From the NCBI GenBank assembly GCA_003228495.1, contig QIDY01000383.1, forward strand, positions 1 to 7,645: DNA of 7,645 nt, read 5' to 3'. Shown here in pieces: positions 1 through 6,190 of the stretch; the stretch's first letter is position 1; each line of letters opens with the position of its first letter. The position numbers and the translations under genes are program-made. This DNA comes from Nitrospirota bacterium. Its GTDB lineage: Bacteria; Nitrospirota; Nitrospiria; Nitrospirales; UBA8639. The notes below the pieces were generated by a model that saw only the letters and a program-made list of their open reading frames with translations, was not told the DNA's origin and made no database searches.

Positions 1-893
1 ATGGCTTGAAAAAAAGCGGAGAAGAGTTTCCTATTGAGCTGTCTCTCACTCGCTCAGCAGAATCAAACGAACAATTTTATTGCGGCATAATTCGGGACAT
101 CACTGATCGAAAGCAAATGACAGCACAATTGGTGGAAGAAGCTAAACTTGCAGAAGTGGCCCGGGTGCTTGGGGATATTGCTCACGATATCAAGAACATG
201 CTCATGCCTGTTCTCAACGGTGCCACGTTGCTAGAAGAAGAGCTTCGAGATCATTTCCAAGACTTGCCCAACATAAACCGTAAGCGGGTGGAGGCCACAC
301 AAAAATTTACCACGGAAGCCATAGAAATGGTCATCAATAACACCCGTCGTGTCCACGAGAGGGTGCGAGAGATTTCCGATACGGTCAAAGGGAAAACGAG
401 CACACCTCGCTTTACTCCTTGCCAGATTTCGGGAGTTGTGAAGGGGGTATTTGAATCCCTACGTTCTTATGGCATCGAAAAAGGTGTTTCCTTGCATACA
501 CAAGAACTTGACTCCCTTCCTCTTATTCACGCTGACCAGAATCGTTTATTCAATGCTCTGTACAATCTCGTCAATAATGCCATTCCTGAAACCCCTCATG
601 GCGGGTCAGTCACTATTGGGGGAAGAGTGGGCTCAGATCAAACGACCGTGATGATATCGGTAGCCGATACGGGCAACGGCATGCCTCCTGAGATTCGTGA
701 CAGTTTATTCACCAATGAGACCATTAGCCAAAAAGTTGGGGGAACGGGGCTGGGCACCAAGATTGTCAAGGATGTCGTAGATGTCCATGGGGGGACCATT
801 ACCGTGGAAAGTGAGCAAGGGAACGGGACCACCTTTACGATCCAACTTCCTGTTAACGCCTCCGTGAATTGCGGGAAGGCTCAGTGTTCTTGA
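1..893 (+). CDS. Sensor histidine kinase, PAS-HisKA-HATPase, 5' end cut by window
   Basis: C-terminal part of a sensor kinase that would autophosphorylate on histidine and pass the phosphate to a response regulator. The frame is already open at base 3 and reads straight into the end of a PAS/PAC domain (KSGEEFPIELSLT, then IIRDITDRKQ). The TTG at position 6 is therefore internal and the true start lies upstream. Next comes an H-box, IAHDIKNMLMPV, with the phosphoacceptor His at bases 183-185. The ATPase domain has an N-box (NLVNNAI), a D-box (VADTGNGM) and a G2 box (GGTGLGTKIV). The usual F-box FDPFFTTK is replaced by SLFTNETISQK, a variant lid, but the ATP-binding glycines are kept. No membrane segment lies in the visible part. 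A stand-alone receiver gene follows 381 nt later and is a plausible, unproven partner. The kinase identity is secure; the signal is unknown. Confidence 0.93.
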   Translation, partial: GLKKSGEEFPIELSLTRSAESNEQFYCGIIRDITDRKQMTAQLVEEAKLAEVARVLGDIAHDIKNMLMPVLNGATLLEEELRDHFQDLPNINRKRVEATQKFTTEAIEMVINNTRRVHERVREISDTVKGKTSTPRFTPCQISGVVKGVFESLRSYGIEKGVSLHTQELDSLPLIHADQNRLFNALYNLVNNAIPETPHGGSVTIGGRVGSDQTTVMISVADTGNGMPPEIRDSLFTNETISQKVGGTGLGTKIVKDVVDVHGGTITVESEQGNGTTFTIQLPVNASVNCGKAQCS

Positions 894-904
894 AATGACG
901 GCTG

Positions 905-1006
905 AAAGAAGTGAGAAGTAAGGAGTGGGGAGTAAAAAGTGAGAAATAAAGAGCGAGAAAGAAGAAGGGTCGTGCCTTTTCTACCTTTTTTGCTTCACAC
1001 TTCTTT
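905..1006. repeat. Inverted repeat, 14-bp arms (13/14), enclosing the heptamer array
   Basis: The left arm at 905-918 (AAAGAAGTGAGAAG) matches the reverse complement of 993-1006 (AAAGAAGTGTGAAG) at 13 of 14 positions, with 74 nt between them. The right arm also continues the heptamer idea on the other strand (GAAGTGT, GAAGCAA). The locus is thus a purine-rich left half facing a pyrimidine-rich right half. In RNA it could fold into a long imperfect hairpin at the 3' end of the kinase transcript. It could instead be the remnant of a small non-autonomous mobile element. There is no compact GC stem with a U-run, so it is not a classical terminator. Confidence 0.5.
908..963. repeat. Degenerate heptanucleotide tandem repeat, consensus about GRAGTRA
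   Basis: Eight consecutive 7-mers can be laid in register: GAAGTGA, GAAGTAA, GGAGTGG, GGAGTAA, AAAGTGA, GAAATAA, AGAGCGA, GAAAGAA. The first five fit best and the array decays toward its 3' end. All strong positions are purines on the + strand. It starts 15 nt after the stop of the upstream kinase gene. Short heptamer arrays of this kind are known from cyanobacteria (the STRR repeats) and occur in non-coding DNA of other bacteria. Whether this one belongs to a genome-wide family cannot be seen from one copy. Confidence 0.65.
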
Positions 1007-1048
1007 TATGGATAGATTGCCGTTCCAGGAATGAGAGTCCAATTCTCC

Positions 1049-1077
1049 TTGACAATATGGCAATTCCTGCCGCCATA
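1049..1077 (+). promoter_or_regulatory. Weak sigma70-type promoter candidate, perfect -35 only
   Basis: A consensus -35 hexamer TTGACA lies at 1049-1054. With a 17-nt spacer the -10 position reads GCCATA (1072-1077), a poor match. If used it would leave a leader of about 190 nt before the receiver start at 1275. Support is limited to the -35 box and to its position in the non-coding gap. Confidence 0.15.
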
Positions 1078-1154
1078 CAAAGAAAAACTGAAGTCTGAAA
1101 TAACCCCTTCCAGTATGACTTTCAGTAGTAGGATAATTGCTAATTCACTTTCAC

Positions 1155-1183
1155 TTGCAATTTTTAGCTGTTTTCGACATTAT
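1155..1183 (+). promoter_or_regulatory. Candidate sigma70-type promoter for the receiver gene
   Basis: TTGCAA (1155-1160) and CATTAT (1178-1183) each match four of six consensus bases and are separated by 17 nt, in the AT-rich part of the gap. A slightly shifted -10, TTATAC at 1180-1185, is also possible. The resulting leader would be roughly 85 nt. This is the better of two weak candidates; no operator or activator site is recognised beside it. Confidence 0.25.
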
Positions 1184-1262
1184 ACGACTTTAACCAATTT
1201 ATGGTTGAGCCTAAGGATTAAAGCTACGATACACGAACCTGTTCTAATTTTTACTGTTACTG

Positions 1263-1268
1263 AGGAGG
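1263..1268 (+). promoter_or_regulatory. Strong Shine-Dalgarno of the receiver gene
   Basis: AGGAGG lies six bases before the ATG at 1275, a perfect core at near-optimal spacing. It fixes the receiver start and suggests the protein is made in quantity, as expected of a small phosphate acceptor. Confidence 0.85.
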
Positions 1269-1274
1269 AACTGT

Positions 1275-1709
1275 ATGAGTGAGTCGAAAACAGCTGGTAT
1301 GTTTAGCGGTCGAAAGTCTGAAGGACTTGTGCTTGTTGTCGATGACGAGCCCGATGTCAGAAAAGTGGTTCGCATGACATTAGAAAAAGCCGGGTATGAT
1401 GTCGTTGAGGCTGAAGACGGAGAAAAGGCCATCGAAGAAATAAAAAAAGGCGAAAACTCGTTGTTGCTGAACCTCATTATTACGGACATTCGCATGCCCA
1501 ACATGAATGGCATTGATGTCCTTAATTATTACCGAAAAGAATGGCCCAGTGTTCCCTTGATTGTTTTAACAGGATTTCCGGATCTCGATATGGCCACATC
1601 GATGTTACAGCACGGGATTTCGGATTATCTCGTGAAGCCCGTTGAAGCGGAGAAGCTGAGAGCCTCAGTGGCCAAAGCCTTCGAGCAGCGGGAAGTCCGT
1701 GGATTTTAG
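1275..1709 (+). CDS. Single-domain response regulator (CheY-like receiver)
   Basis: A 144-residue protein made of one receiver domain (about residues 17-138) with a short N-terminal tail. All phosphorylation residues are present: acidic pocket D23 and D24 in VVDDEPD, phosphoacceptor D71 in IITDIRMP, switch residue T99 in VLTGFP, and K121 in the YLVKP motif. There is no DNA-binding, enzymatic or methyltransferase output domain after the receiver. It must therefore act by protein contact or pass the phosphate on in a relay. It has its own intergenic regions on both sides, 381 nt upstream and 264 nt downstream, so it is probably transcribed separately from the kinases. Three kinases without their own receiver domain in view lie around it and are candidate donors. 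The family assignment is certain; the partner and output are unknown. Confidence 0.95.
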   Translation: MSESKTAGMFSGRKSEGLVLVVDDEPDVRKVVRMTLEKAGYDVVEAEDGEKAIEEIKKGENSLLLNLIITDIRMPNMNGIDVLNYYRKEWPSVPLIVLTGFPDLDMATSMLQHGISDYLVKPVEAEKLRASVAKAFEQREVRGF

Positions 1710-1812
1710 GCATTCATCATAGGAAACGGTAGAATTCTCCCCAAGAGGTTTGAGGACGGCCTACCCAATGTAAGGCAATGTTCTCCAACTTGAATGACAG
1801 TTGCAATCATTC

Positions 1813-1850
1813 TGGTAACAGGTCTTCCGGTTAGAGGGAGACCTGGACCA
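1813..1850 (+). other. Strong RNA hairpin in the gap before the Rossmann kinase
   Basis: The arms CAGGTCTTCC (1819-1828) and GGGAGACCTG (1836-1845) pair over 10 bp with one G-U wobble around a 7-nt loop, GGTTAGA. Beyond a small 2x1 internal loop, TGGT (1813-1816) pairs with ACCA (1847-1850), giving 14 pairs in all. No U-run follows on either strand; the + strand continues AAGGGGTGGGG. It is therefore not a standard intrinsic terminator, though it may stabilise the receiver mRNA 3' end. It could also be a structured leader element or a protein-binding site for the operon starting at 1974. A second, weaker stem (GAATGA 1792-1797 with TCATTC 1807-1812) sits just upstream. The rest of 1710-1973 shows no other clear feature. 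Confidence 0.55.
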
Positions 1851-1973
1851 AGGGGTGGGGCATGGGTATTCCTTTCTGCTCAACGTATTCTCTGTCCTCT
1901 TTGATCGTCTCACAGTTATACCCCTGCTTTATTTCGACGGTCGAATGTCCCTCCTTTGCCTTAAGGTAGGACG

Positions 1974-3008
1974 ATGAACAACCCAGATCGGACAACCGTC
2001 GTCATCCTAGGAGCAGGAAAAGGGGGAACTGCCCTTCTTGAGCTCCTTACCCACCTCCCAGGAGTTGCGGTGGCAGGGATTGCGGACCAGGATGCGTCCG
2101 CTCCCGCCCTTTCGTACGCCAGACAACTTGAAATCCCCATTACACAGGACCTCTTGAGTCTCATTCGTCGGCCGGATATTCACCTCATTGTGAATGTGAC
2201 TGGAGATCCCAACATCGACGGACTGGTTGCGACACATAAGCATTCTGAAACCGAAGTTCTGGGAGGAGCCGCCTCAAAAGTGTTGTGGGACTTAGTTCAA
2301 CATGTGTCCAAAATTCAATCTCAACTGTTTCAAACAGAGAAACTGGCTGGCATGGGCACTTTCGCCTCGGGGATCGCTCATGACATCAATAACCCTCTGT
2401 ACATCTTATTGGCCTTTTCAGAGAATATTCTTGAAGAAACTGATATTCCAGTGATCCATGAACGGGCAAGAAGCATCATAGAAGCCGGCAAACGGATTCA
2501 AGGAATTTGTCAAAATATCACGCGCTATGCCAGGGCTGCAAAAGACGTCGATACCACTCCGGTCAATGTGAACGCCAAGCTCGATGAGGCTTTAAAGATT
2601 GCACGATATGCGACCATCCTTCAAGACCTCTCAATTGTCAGAAGCTTTGATGAGAAAGTCGAGGTCTTAGCCAACCCCAATGAACTATTCCAAGTCTTCG
2701 TCAACCTCATGACCAATGCCATTCATGCGATGGACGGAAGGGGAACCTTGACCCTCTCATCTTGCTGTGAAAACGGGATTGGAAAGATTTCAATCGCCGA
2801 TACCGGTTGTGGTATATCCACAGAAAATCTTGAAAAAATCTTTGACCCATTTTTCACCACCAAATCGCCAGAAAAAGGAACAGGGCTAGGTTTGCATAAC
2901 GTGAGAGAAATCATCAAAAAGTACCGAGGTAATCTCACTGTTGAGAGTCAAGTCGGGGAAGGGACCACGTTTATCATCGAATTGCCAAAGGTTAGTAATT
3001 CCATGTAA
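1974..3008 (+). CDS. Histidine kinase with N-terminal Rossmann-like nucleotide-binding domain
   Basis: A 344-residue soluble kinase. Residues 7-105 resemble a dinucleotide-binding Rossmann fold: a hydrophobic strand leads into the glycine-rich turn G13-A-G-K-G17-G, a second strand ends at acidic D38 (IADQD), and later strands include HLIVNVTGD (70-78). An acidic residue after strand two usually favours NAD(H) over NADP(H). The kinase core starts near residue 113. It has H-box EKLAGMGTFASGIAHDINNPL with phosphoacceptor H136, N-box N244-LMT-N248, D-box D276-T-G, F-box FDPFFTTK (290-297) and G2 glycines G302, G304, G306. No PAS, HAMP or membrane segment is present, so the Rossmann part is the only input domain. 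The start has an AAGGTAGG sequence 3 nt upstream, at a tight spacing. The next kinase begins 16 nt after the stop, which indicates an operon. The kinase function is sure; the bound ligand is inferred. Confidence 0.9.
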   Translation: MNNPDRTTVVILGAGKGGTALLELLTHLPGVAVAGIADQDASAPALSYARQLEIPITQDLLSLIRRPDIHLIVNVTGDPNIDGLVATHKHSETEVLGGAASKVLWDLVQHVSKIQSQLFQTEKLAGMGTFASGIAHDINNPLYILLAFSENILEETDIPVIHERARSIIEAGKRIQGICQNITRYARAAKDVDTTPVNVNAKLDEALKIARYATILQDLSIVRSFDEKVEVLANPNELFQVFVNLMTNAIHAMDGRGTLTLSSCCENGIGKISIADTGCGISTENLEKIFDPFFTTKSPEKGTGLGLHNVREIIKKYRGNLTVESQVGEGTTFIIELPKVSNSM

Positions 3009-3024
3009 AGCGGGATAGGGATCC

Positions 3025-5520
3025 ATGGATACGGCCAGCGAACACACAACGGCGGCTAAGAGCAAGAGAGGTCTCAAACGAAAACTGATCTTGTCCATGC
3101 TCCTTGTTGGAGCCCTCCCCCTCACCATTGGCTTAGTCATGGCGTTTTTCCAGGGAACGAAGGAAATTCGTGAGGTAAGTGGGACGAGCTTTGAGGCGCT
3201 GGCTACAGAAACTGCCAGAAAAATTGACTTGATTTTTAATGAAGAACTTGCGCAAACCTCTCAAATTACCACTGACGTTACCATTATCCATACGCTAGAG
3301 ACTCGACGCGATCAACTTGCCGATTATCCCGATGAAGCATTGCAAACACTAATTGTCCAAGAAACTCAGGCGTGGACGAACGAGGAACCTGAGTTTGTAC
3401 AAAGCCTCACGCAAAATGATCTGGTCACCATACTTCGACGATATTATGGCGGAACCTATGTCGATCCGGGGCATCCAATTCCCGTCGTCACTCGTTCCGC
3501 CACTCGTGGGCTCTTTCTCACCGATGTGGCTGGACGTCTCATCGCCACGCTTAACACCGATGTGCCCTATGCCCATTCCCATGAATCGTGGTGGAAAGGT
3601 GCCTTTAAGAATGGAGTCGGTCAACCATATATCGAAAACGTGGCCTTTAATGAACAATTGGGGGTCTATACGGTTACTCTTTCTTTACCGATCATGGACA
3701 GTCTTCGGTATCAGGTCGTTGGCGTGGTACATCGAATCTATGATGCCAAAGAGTTTTTTGCTTCCCATATCGAGACCATTCGATTTGGAAAAACCGGGCA
3801 CGTCATGCTTATCGATGGCAATGGCACCGTTCTCAGTTGTCCCGTTCTGCCCACAGGCACTCGCCTGAGCGACCCCCAGATCATTCCTCTGGTGACACCG
3901 ATGCATAATGGCTGGACCCCGGCTCCAAGCGATGGACATGGTGGTGTGCGTTCTTCCATTATTGGTTTTGCCCCCCTTCCCACAATAAGCCGGATTACGC
4001 AAGCCTCTACAGGAAAAGGTTGGCATATGTTTGTCTGGCAATCGTCTGACGAGCTATTTGCTCCCATAGAACATCTCTTTACGTGGGTCTCGGTCTTCGG
4101 GCTGTTGTCGGTCGCATTGCTGGCTGCACTTGGATCTATTGCGGCCGGTCGTATTGTCACGCCCATTCGTCGACTCCAAGAAACGGCTAAGCTCATTGGT
4201 CATGGTGAATGGCAAGAACCTATCATTCTCAAGACCGGCGACGAAATTGAAGAACTGGCCGACGAGATCAATCGAATGAACCAGAAATTGGCTTCGGCGT
4301 TCGCCGGGCTTGAAAGTGAGGTAGAAACCAAATCTCAGGAAGTCCAATATCTCCAAGAATCCACGGCTCAAATTCTTGATAGTGTCCCGGACCCCGTGAT
4401 CATGTTGGATCAGGAGCAACAGGTCGTTTATCTCAATCGTGCCTCCAAAGAGGCGTTTCGTCTGAAAAATAACGGACAGTTTGAAGGCAAATCTCTCTTC
4501 ACGATCCTCGATACCGATTCGGTGACACAACAGAAAATCGGAAAAGAATTTCAAGCCATCGGGGCCCATTCCACCGGAGAGACACCCGAGACGTCTGCAC
4601 CCACCTGGCGCACCGCTGAGGGACTGAGAGACCCACTTCAGCAAGCCACAGATCGAACCTCTGCCTCGGATCGTCAAGAAATCCATATCAATGGGCAGAC
4701 CTACCGTTACCAATGGTTTGGCGTACGAGCACGTCTTGGCCAAAGTCAGGAAGTCGGATTGGTGTTTCGAGATGTGACGGAAGAAAGCCGATTACAGGAC
4801 CGCTTGATCAAGGAAGAAAAGCTCGCCAGCTTGGGCGTCCTCAGTGCAGGAATCGGCCATGAGCTGAATAATCCTCTCGTCGGGGTCATTGGACTCGGTG
4901 AAGCCATTCAGGACGAGGAGAACACGAGTCAGATTAAGGAGTATGCCCATAGTATCGTTCAACATGGACGACGCATGGCCTCGATCATTAAGGACTTTAC
5001 CGGACAGGCCACTTCTCAGGTCAAAGGGTCCACGACCCAAGTGAATATCAATGAGCAATTAGAGCATGCACTCAACGCGGTGAAAGAGGCTTATGACACC
5101 TCGTCCTTGGATACCCAGACAGATTATCAAGATCTCCCAGTCGTTATGGGCAATCCGCAGGAGTTGCGTCAAGCTCTCGTCAACATCATCACCAATGCTG
5201 TTCAAGCCATCGGGGACCAAGGAATCTTGAAGATTTCCACCACTGCGCATGACCACGAAATCCAGATCACGATTCAAGACAATGGTCAGGGGATTCCGCG
5301 CCATTTGTTGCCCAAACTCTTCGATCCTTTTTTTACGACCAAACAACAGGGAGAAGGTGCCGGCCTGGGGTTAACCATCGCACGGCGAATTATTCAGAAG
5401 TATGCAGGACAGATCTTTGTCAATAGCAAAGAAGGTGAGGGAACAACTTGTCAGATCAGGATCCCTCTCAATCAGAATAGTTCGTCTGACATGAAGGAGG
5501 ACACATTATGGCAAGGTTGA
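3025..5520 (+). CDS. Transmembrane sensor histidine kinase, dCache-HAMP-PAS-HisKA-HATPase
   Basis: An 831-residue membrane kinase. A basic N-terminus leads into TM1 (about 21-42), and TM2 is near 353-373. The roughly 310 residues between them look like a double Cache domain: W189-W190 and a YIENVAFNEQLGVYTVTLS strand region in the distal half, then IRFGKTGHVMLIDGNGTVLS (from 252) opening the proximal half. Such domains bind small ligands in the periplasm. HAMP follows (about 375-428, starting GRIVTPIRRL), then a short coiled coil and a PAS domain (about 446-590) ending in FRDVTEESRLQ. The core has GHELNNPL with H612, N-box N720-IIT-N724, D-box D752-NG, F-box from F766, and G2 glycines G778, G780, G782. 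Between the PAS halves, roughly residues 515-552 form a polar, low-complexity stretch that looks like an insertion. It overlaps the following heme-protein gene by 13 nt. No receiver domain is attached. Confidence 0.93.
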   Translation: MDTASEHTTAAKSKRGLKRKLILSMLLVGALPLTIGLVMAFFQGTKEIREVSGTSFEALATETARKIDLIFNEELAQTSQITTDVTIIHTLETRRDQLADYPDEALQTLIVQETQAWTNEEPEFVQSLTQNDLVTILRRYYGGTYVDPGHPIPVVTRSATRGLFLTDVAGRLIATLNTDVPYAHSHESWWKGAFKNGVGQPYIENVAFNEQLGVYTVTLSLPIMDSLRYQVVGVVHRIYDAKEFFASHIETIRFGKTGHVMLIDGNGTVLSCPVLPTGTRLSDPQIIPLVTPMHNGWTPAPSDGHGGVRSSIIGFAPLPTISRITQASTGKGWHMFVWQSSDELFAPIEHLFTWVSVFGLLSVALLAALGSIAAGRIVTPIRRLQETAKLIGHGEWQEPIILKTGDEIEELADEINRMNQKLASAFAGLESEVETKSQEVQYLQESTAQILDSVPDPVIMLDQEQQVVYLNRASKEAFRLKNNGQFEGKSLFTILDTDSVTQQKIGKEFQAIGAHSTGETPETSAPTWRTAEGLRDPLQQATDRTSASDRQEIHINGQTYRYQWFGVRARLGQSQEVGLVFRDVTEESRLQDRLIKEEKLASLGVLSAGIGHELNNPLVGVIGLGEAIQDEENTSQIKEYAHSIVQHGRRMASIIKDFTGQATSQVKGSTTQVNINEQLEHALNAVKEAYDTSSLDTQTDYQDLPVVMGNPQELRQALVNIITNAVQAIGDQGILKISTTAHDHEIQITIQDNGQGIPRHLLPKLFDPFFTTKQQGEGAGLGLTIARRIIQKYAGQIFVNSKEGEGTTCQIRIPLNQNSSSDMKEDTLWQG
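5494..5500 (+). promoter_or_regulatory. Shine-Dalgarno inside the kinase gene, for the overlapping heme-protein gene
   Basis: AAGGAGG lies within the last codons of the dCache kinase, 7 nt before the ATG at 5508. It supports that start and the 13-nt overlap. It also means ribosomes finishing the kinase are well placed to start the heme protein, so the two should be made in a coupled way. Confidence 0.85.
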
Positions 5521-6104
5521 GAAAGTCAATGGTGTGGATTGGCATCCTCTGTGTGTGTTTCGTTTTAGTAAACTGGGCAGCTATGTCATTTGGTGGTAAG
5601 AAGCCCCCAGCAGTTCCCGGCATTTCTCCTGAAAAAGTAGCAGACTATGTTCATGCAATTATTAAGGCCGATCGCATCGTGTATACCACCCTTGTTGTCA
5701 AAAGAATGCAAGAAAAAGGTATCGTATTGGCCGTTGAACATTGGGAACAAAACAATGCGTTACCCTTGCCAGCCCAGTTCCTTCAACGGGCTGGACGTTT
5801 GGTGGCAGAAAACGGTAGTGGTATCCGTTATCGTCTGATCAGCCTCTGGCCTATTTACCGCCGGAATGGCCCGGCAACGGAGTTCGAACGTGACGGGTTG
5901 AAAGCGGTGGCTAGCAATCCGGATAAGCCTCATACGGGTATTGTGACGAGCGGGAAAAAGCAATATTTTCAAGCGATTTACCCTGATCGCGCGGTCGCCA
6001 AGGCCTGCATCGATTGCCATAACGCTCATCCACTTAGTCCAAAGCGCGACTTCGCCTTGAATAGCGTCATGGGTGGCATCGTAATCACGATTCCTCTTGA
6101 ATAG
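5508..6104 (+). CDS. Membrane-anchored Tll0287-like (DUF3365) c-type heme sensor protein
   Basis: A 198-residue protein with a basic start and one hydrophobic segment (about 8-27) that acts as signal anchor or signal peptide, placing the rest outside the cytoplasm. The remainder matches the Tll0287-like/DUF3365 family: an N-terminal helix region (PEKVADYVHAIIKADR), a central YRLISLWPIYRRNGPATEFE stretch, and a C-terminal heme site C167-ID-C170-H171 followed by NAHPLSPKRDF and GGIVITIPL. CxxCH is the covalent heme c attachment motif. The founding cyanobacterial Tll0287 has a PAS-like fold and is thought to be a redox or gas sensor. In many bacteria the same domain is the input part of a histidine kinase; here it stands alone and overlaps a kinase gene. 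I infer that it signals through, or is co-sensed with, that kinase. No lipobox is seen. An electron-transfer role is the alternative. Confidence 0.88.
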   Translation: MARLRKSMVWIGILCVCFVLVNWAAMSFGGKKPPAVPGISPEKVADYVHAIIKADRIVYTTLVVKRMQEKGIVLAVEHWEQNNALPLPAQFLQRAGRLVAENGSGIRYRLISLWPIYRRNGPATEFERDGLKAVASNPDKPHTGIVTSGKKQYFQAIYPDRAVAKACIDCHNAHPLSPKRDFALNSVMGGIVITIPLE

Positions 6105-6124
6105 GATAGAAAAGAAGAAAAGAA

Positions 6125-6155
6125 TAAGGGGACACTGATAAATTAATAATTTAAT
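6125..6155 (+). repeat. Left terminal inverted repeat of the RAYT element
   Basis: Its core, AAGGGGACACTGAT, continues into an AT-rich tail. It matches the reverse complement of 7194-7224 at 30 of 31 bases: bases 6125-6149 are identical, T/C differ at 6150, and five more match. Within the tail, AAATT (6140-6144) and AATTT (6148-6152) can form a small AT hairpin. It lies 21 nt after the stop of the heme-protein gene. Confidence 0.85.
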
Positions 6156-6190
6156 AGACAAAGAGAAATAATCGAGGTAGGGTATGGGGT

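Larger units (their letters stand above)
894..1274. other. 381-nt intergenic region between kinase and receiver
   Basis: This gap separates the first kinase from the receiver gene. It holds a purine-rich degenerate heptamer array (908-963), an inverted repeat that encloses it (905-918 with 993-1006), a pyrimidine-rich run (975-1007), two weak promoter-like sequences and the receiver's ribosome binding site. The second half (about 1080-1260) is AT-richer than the flanking genes, as expected of a promoter region. An 83-codon open frame at 1031-1282 shows no recognisable protein signature and runs into the receiver start, so it is not called as a gene. Confidence 0.6.

Noticed and set aside
6..8. 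TTG as the start codon of the first kinase
   Set aside because: The frame is open upstream to the window edge, and the residues around it belong inside a PAS domain, so the gene simply begins before the window.
908..963. CRISPR-like repeat array
   Set aside because: The units are 7 bp, contiguous and degenerate, with no spacers and no cas genes nearby.
1057..1074. Possible sigma54 promoter (TGGCA...TGC)
   Set aside because: The distance between the GG and GC elements is two bases short of the required spacing.
1031..1282. 83-codon open frame ahead of the receiver gene
   Set aside because: It has no recognisable domain, lies in an AT-rich promoter-like gap, lacks a convincing ribosome site and runs over the receiver's Shine-Dalgarno and start.
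4054..4743. 229-codon open frame on the - strand
   Set aside because: It lies fully antisense to the HAMP and PAS region of the dCache kinase, whose domains are clear, and its translation shows no family signature.
5508..5590. Lipoprotein signal in the heme protein
   Set aside because: The cysteines at residues 15 and 17 lie within the hydrophobic segment and are not preceded by a proper lipobox.
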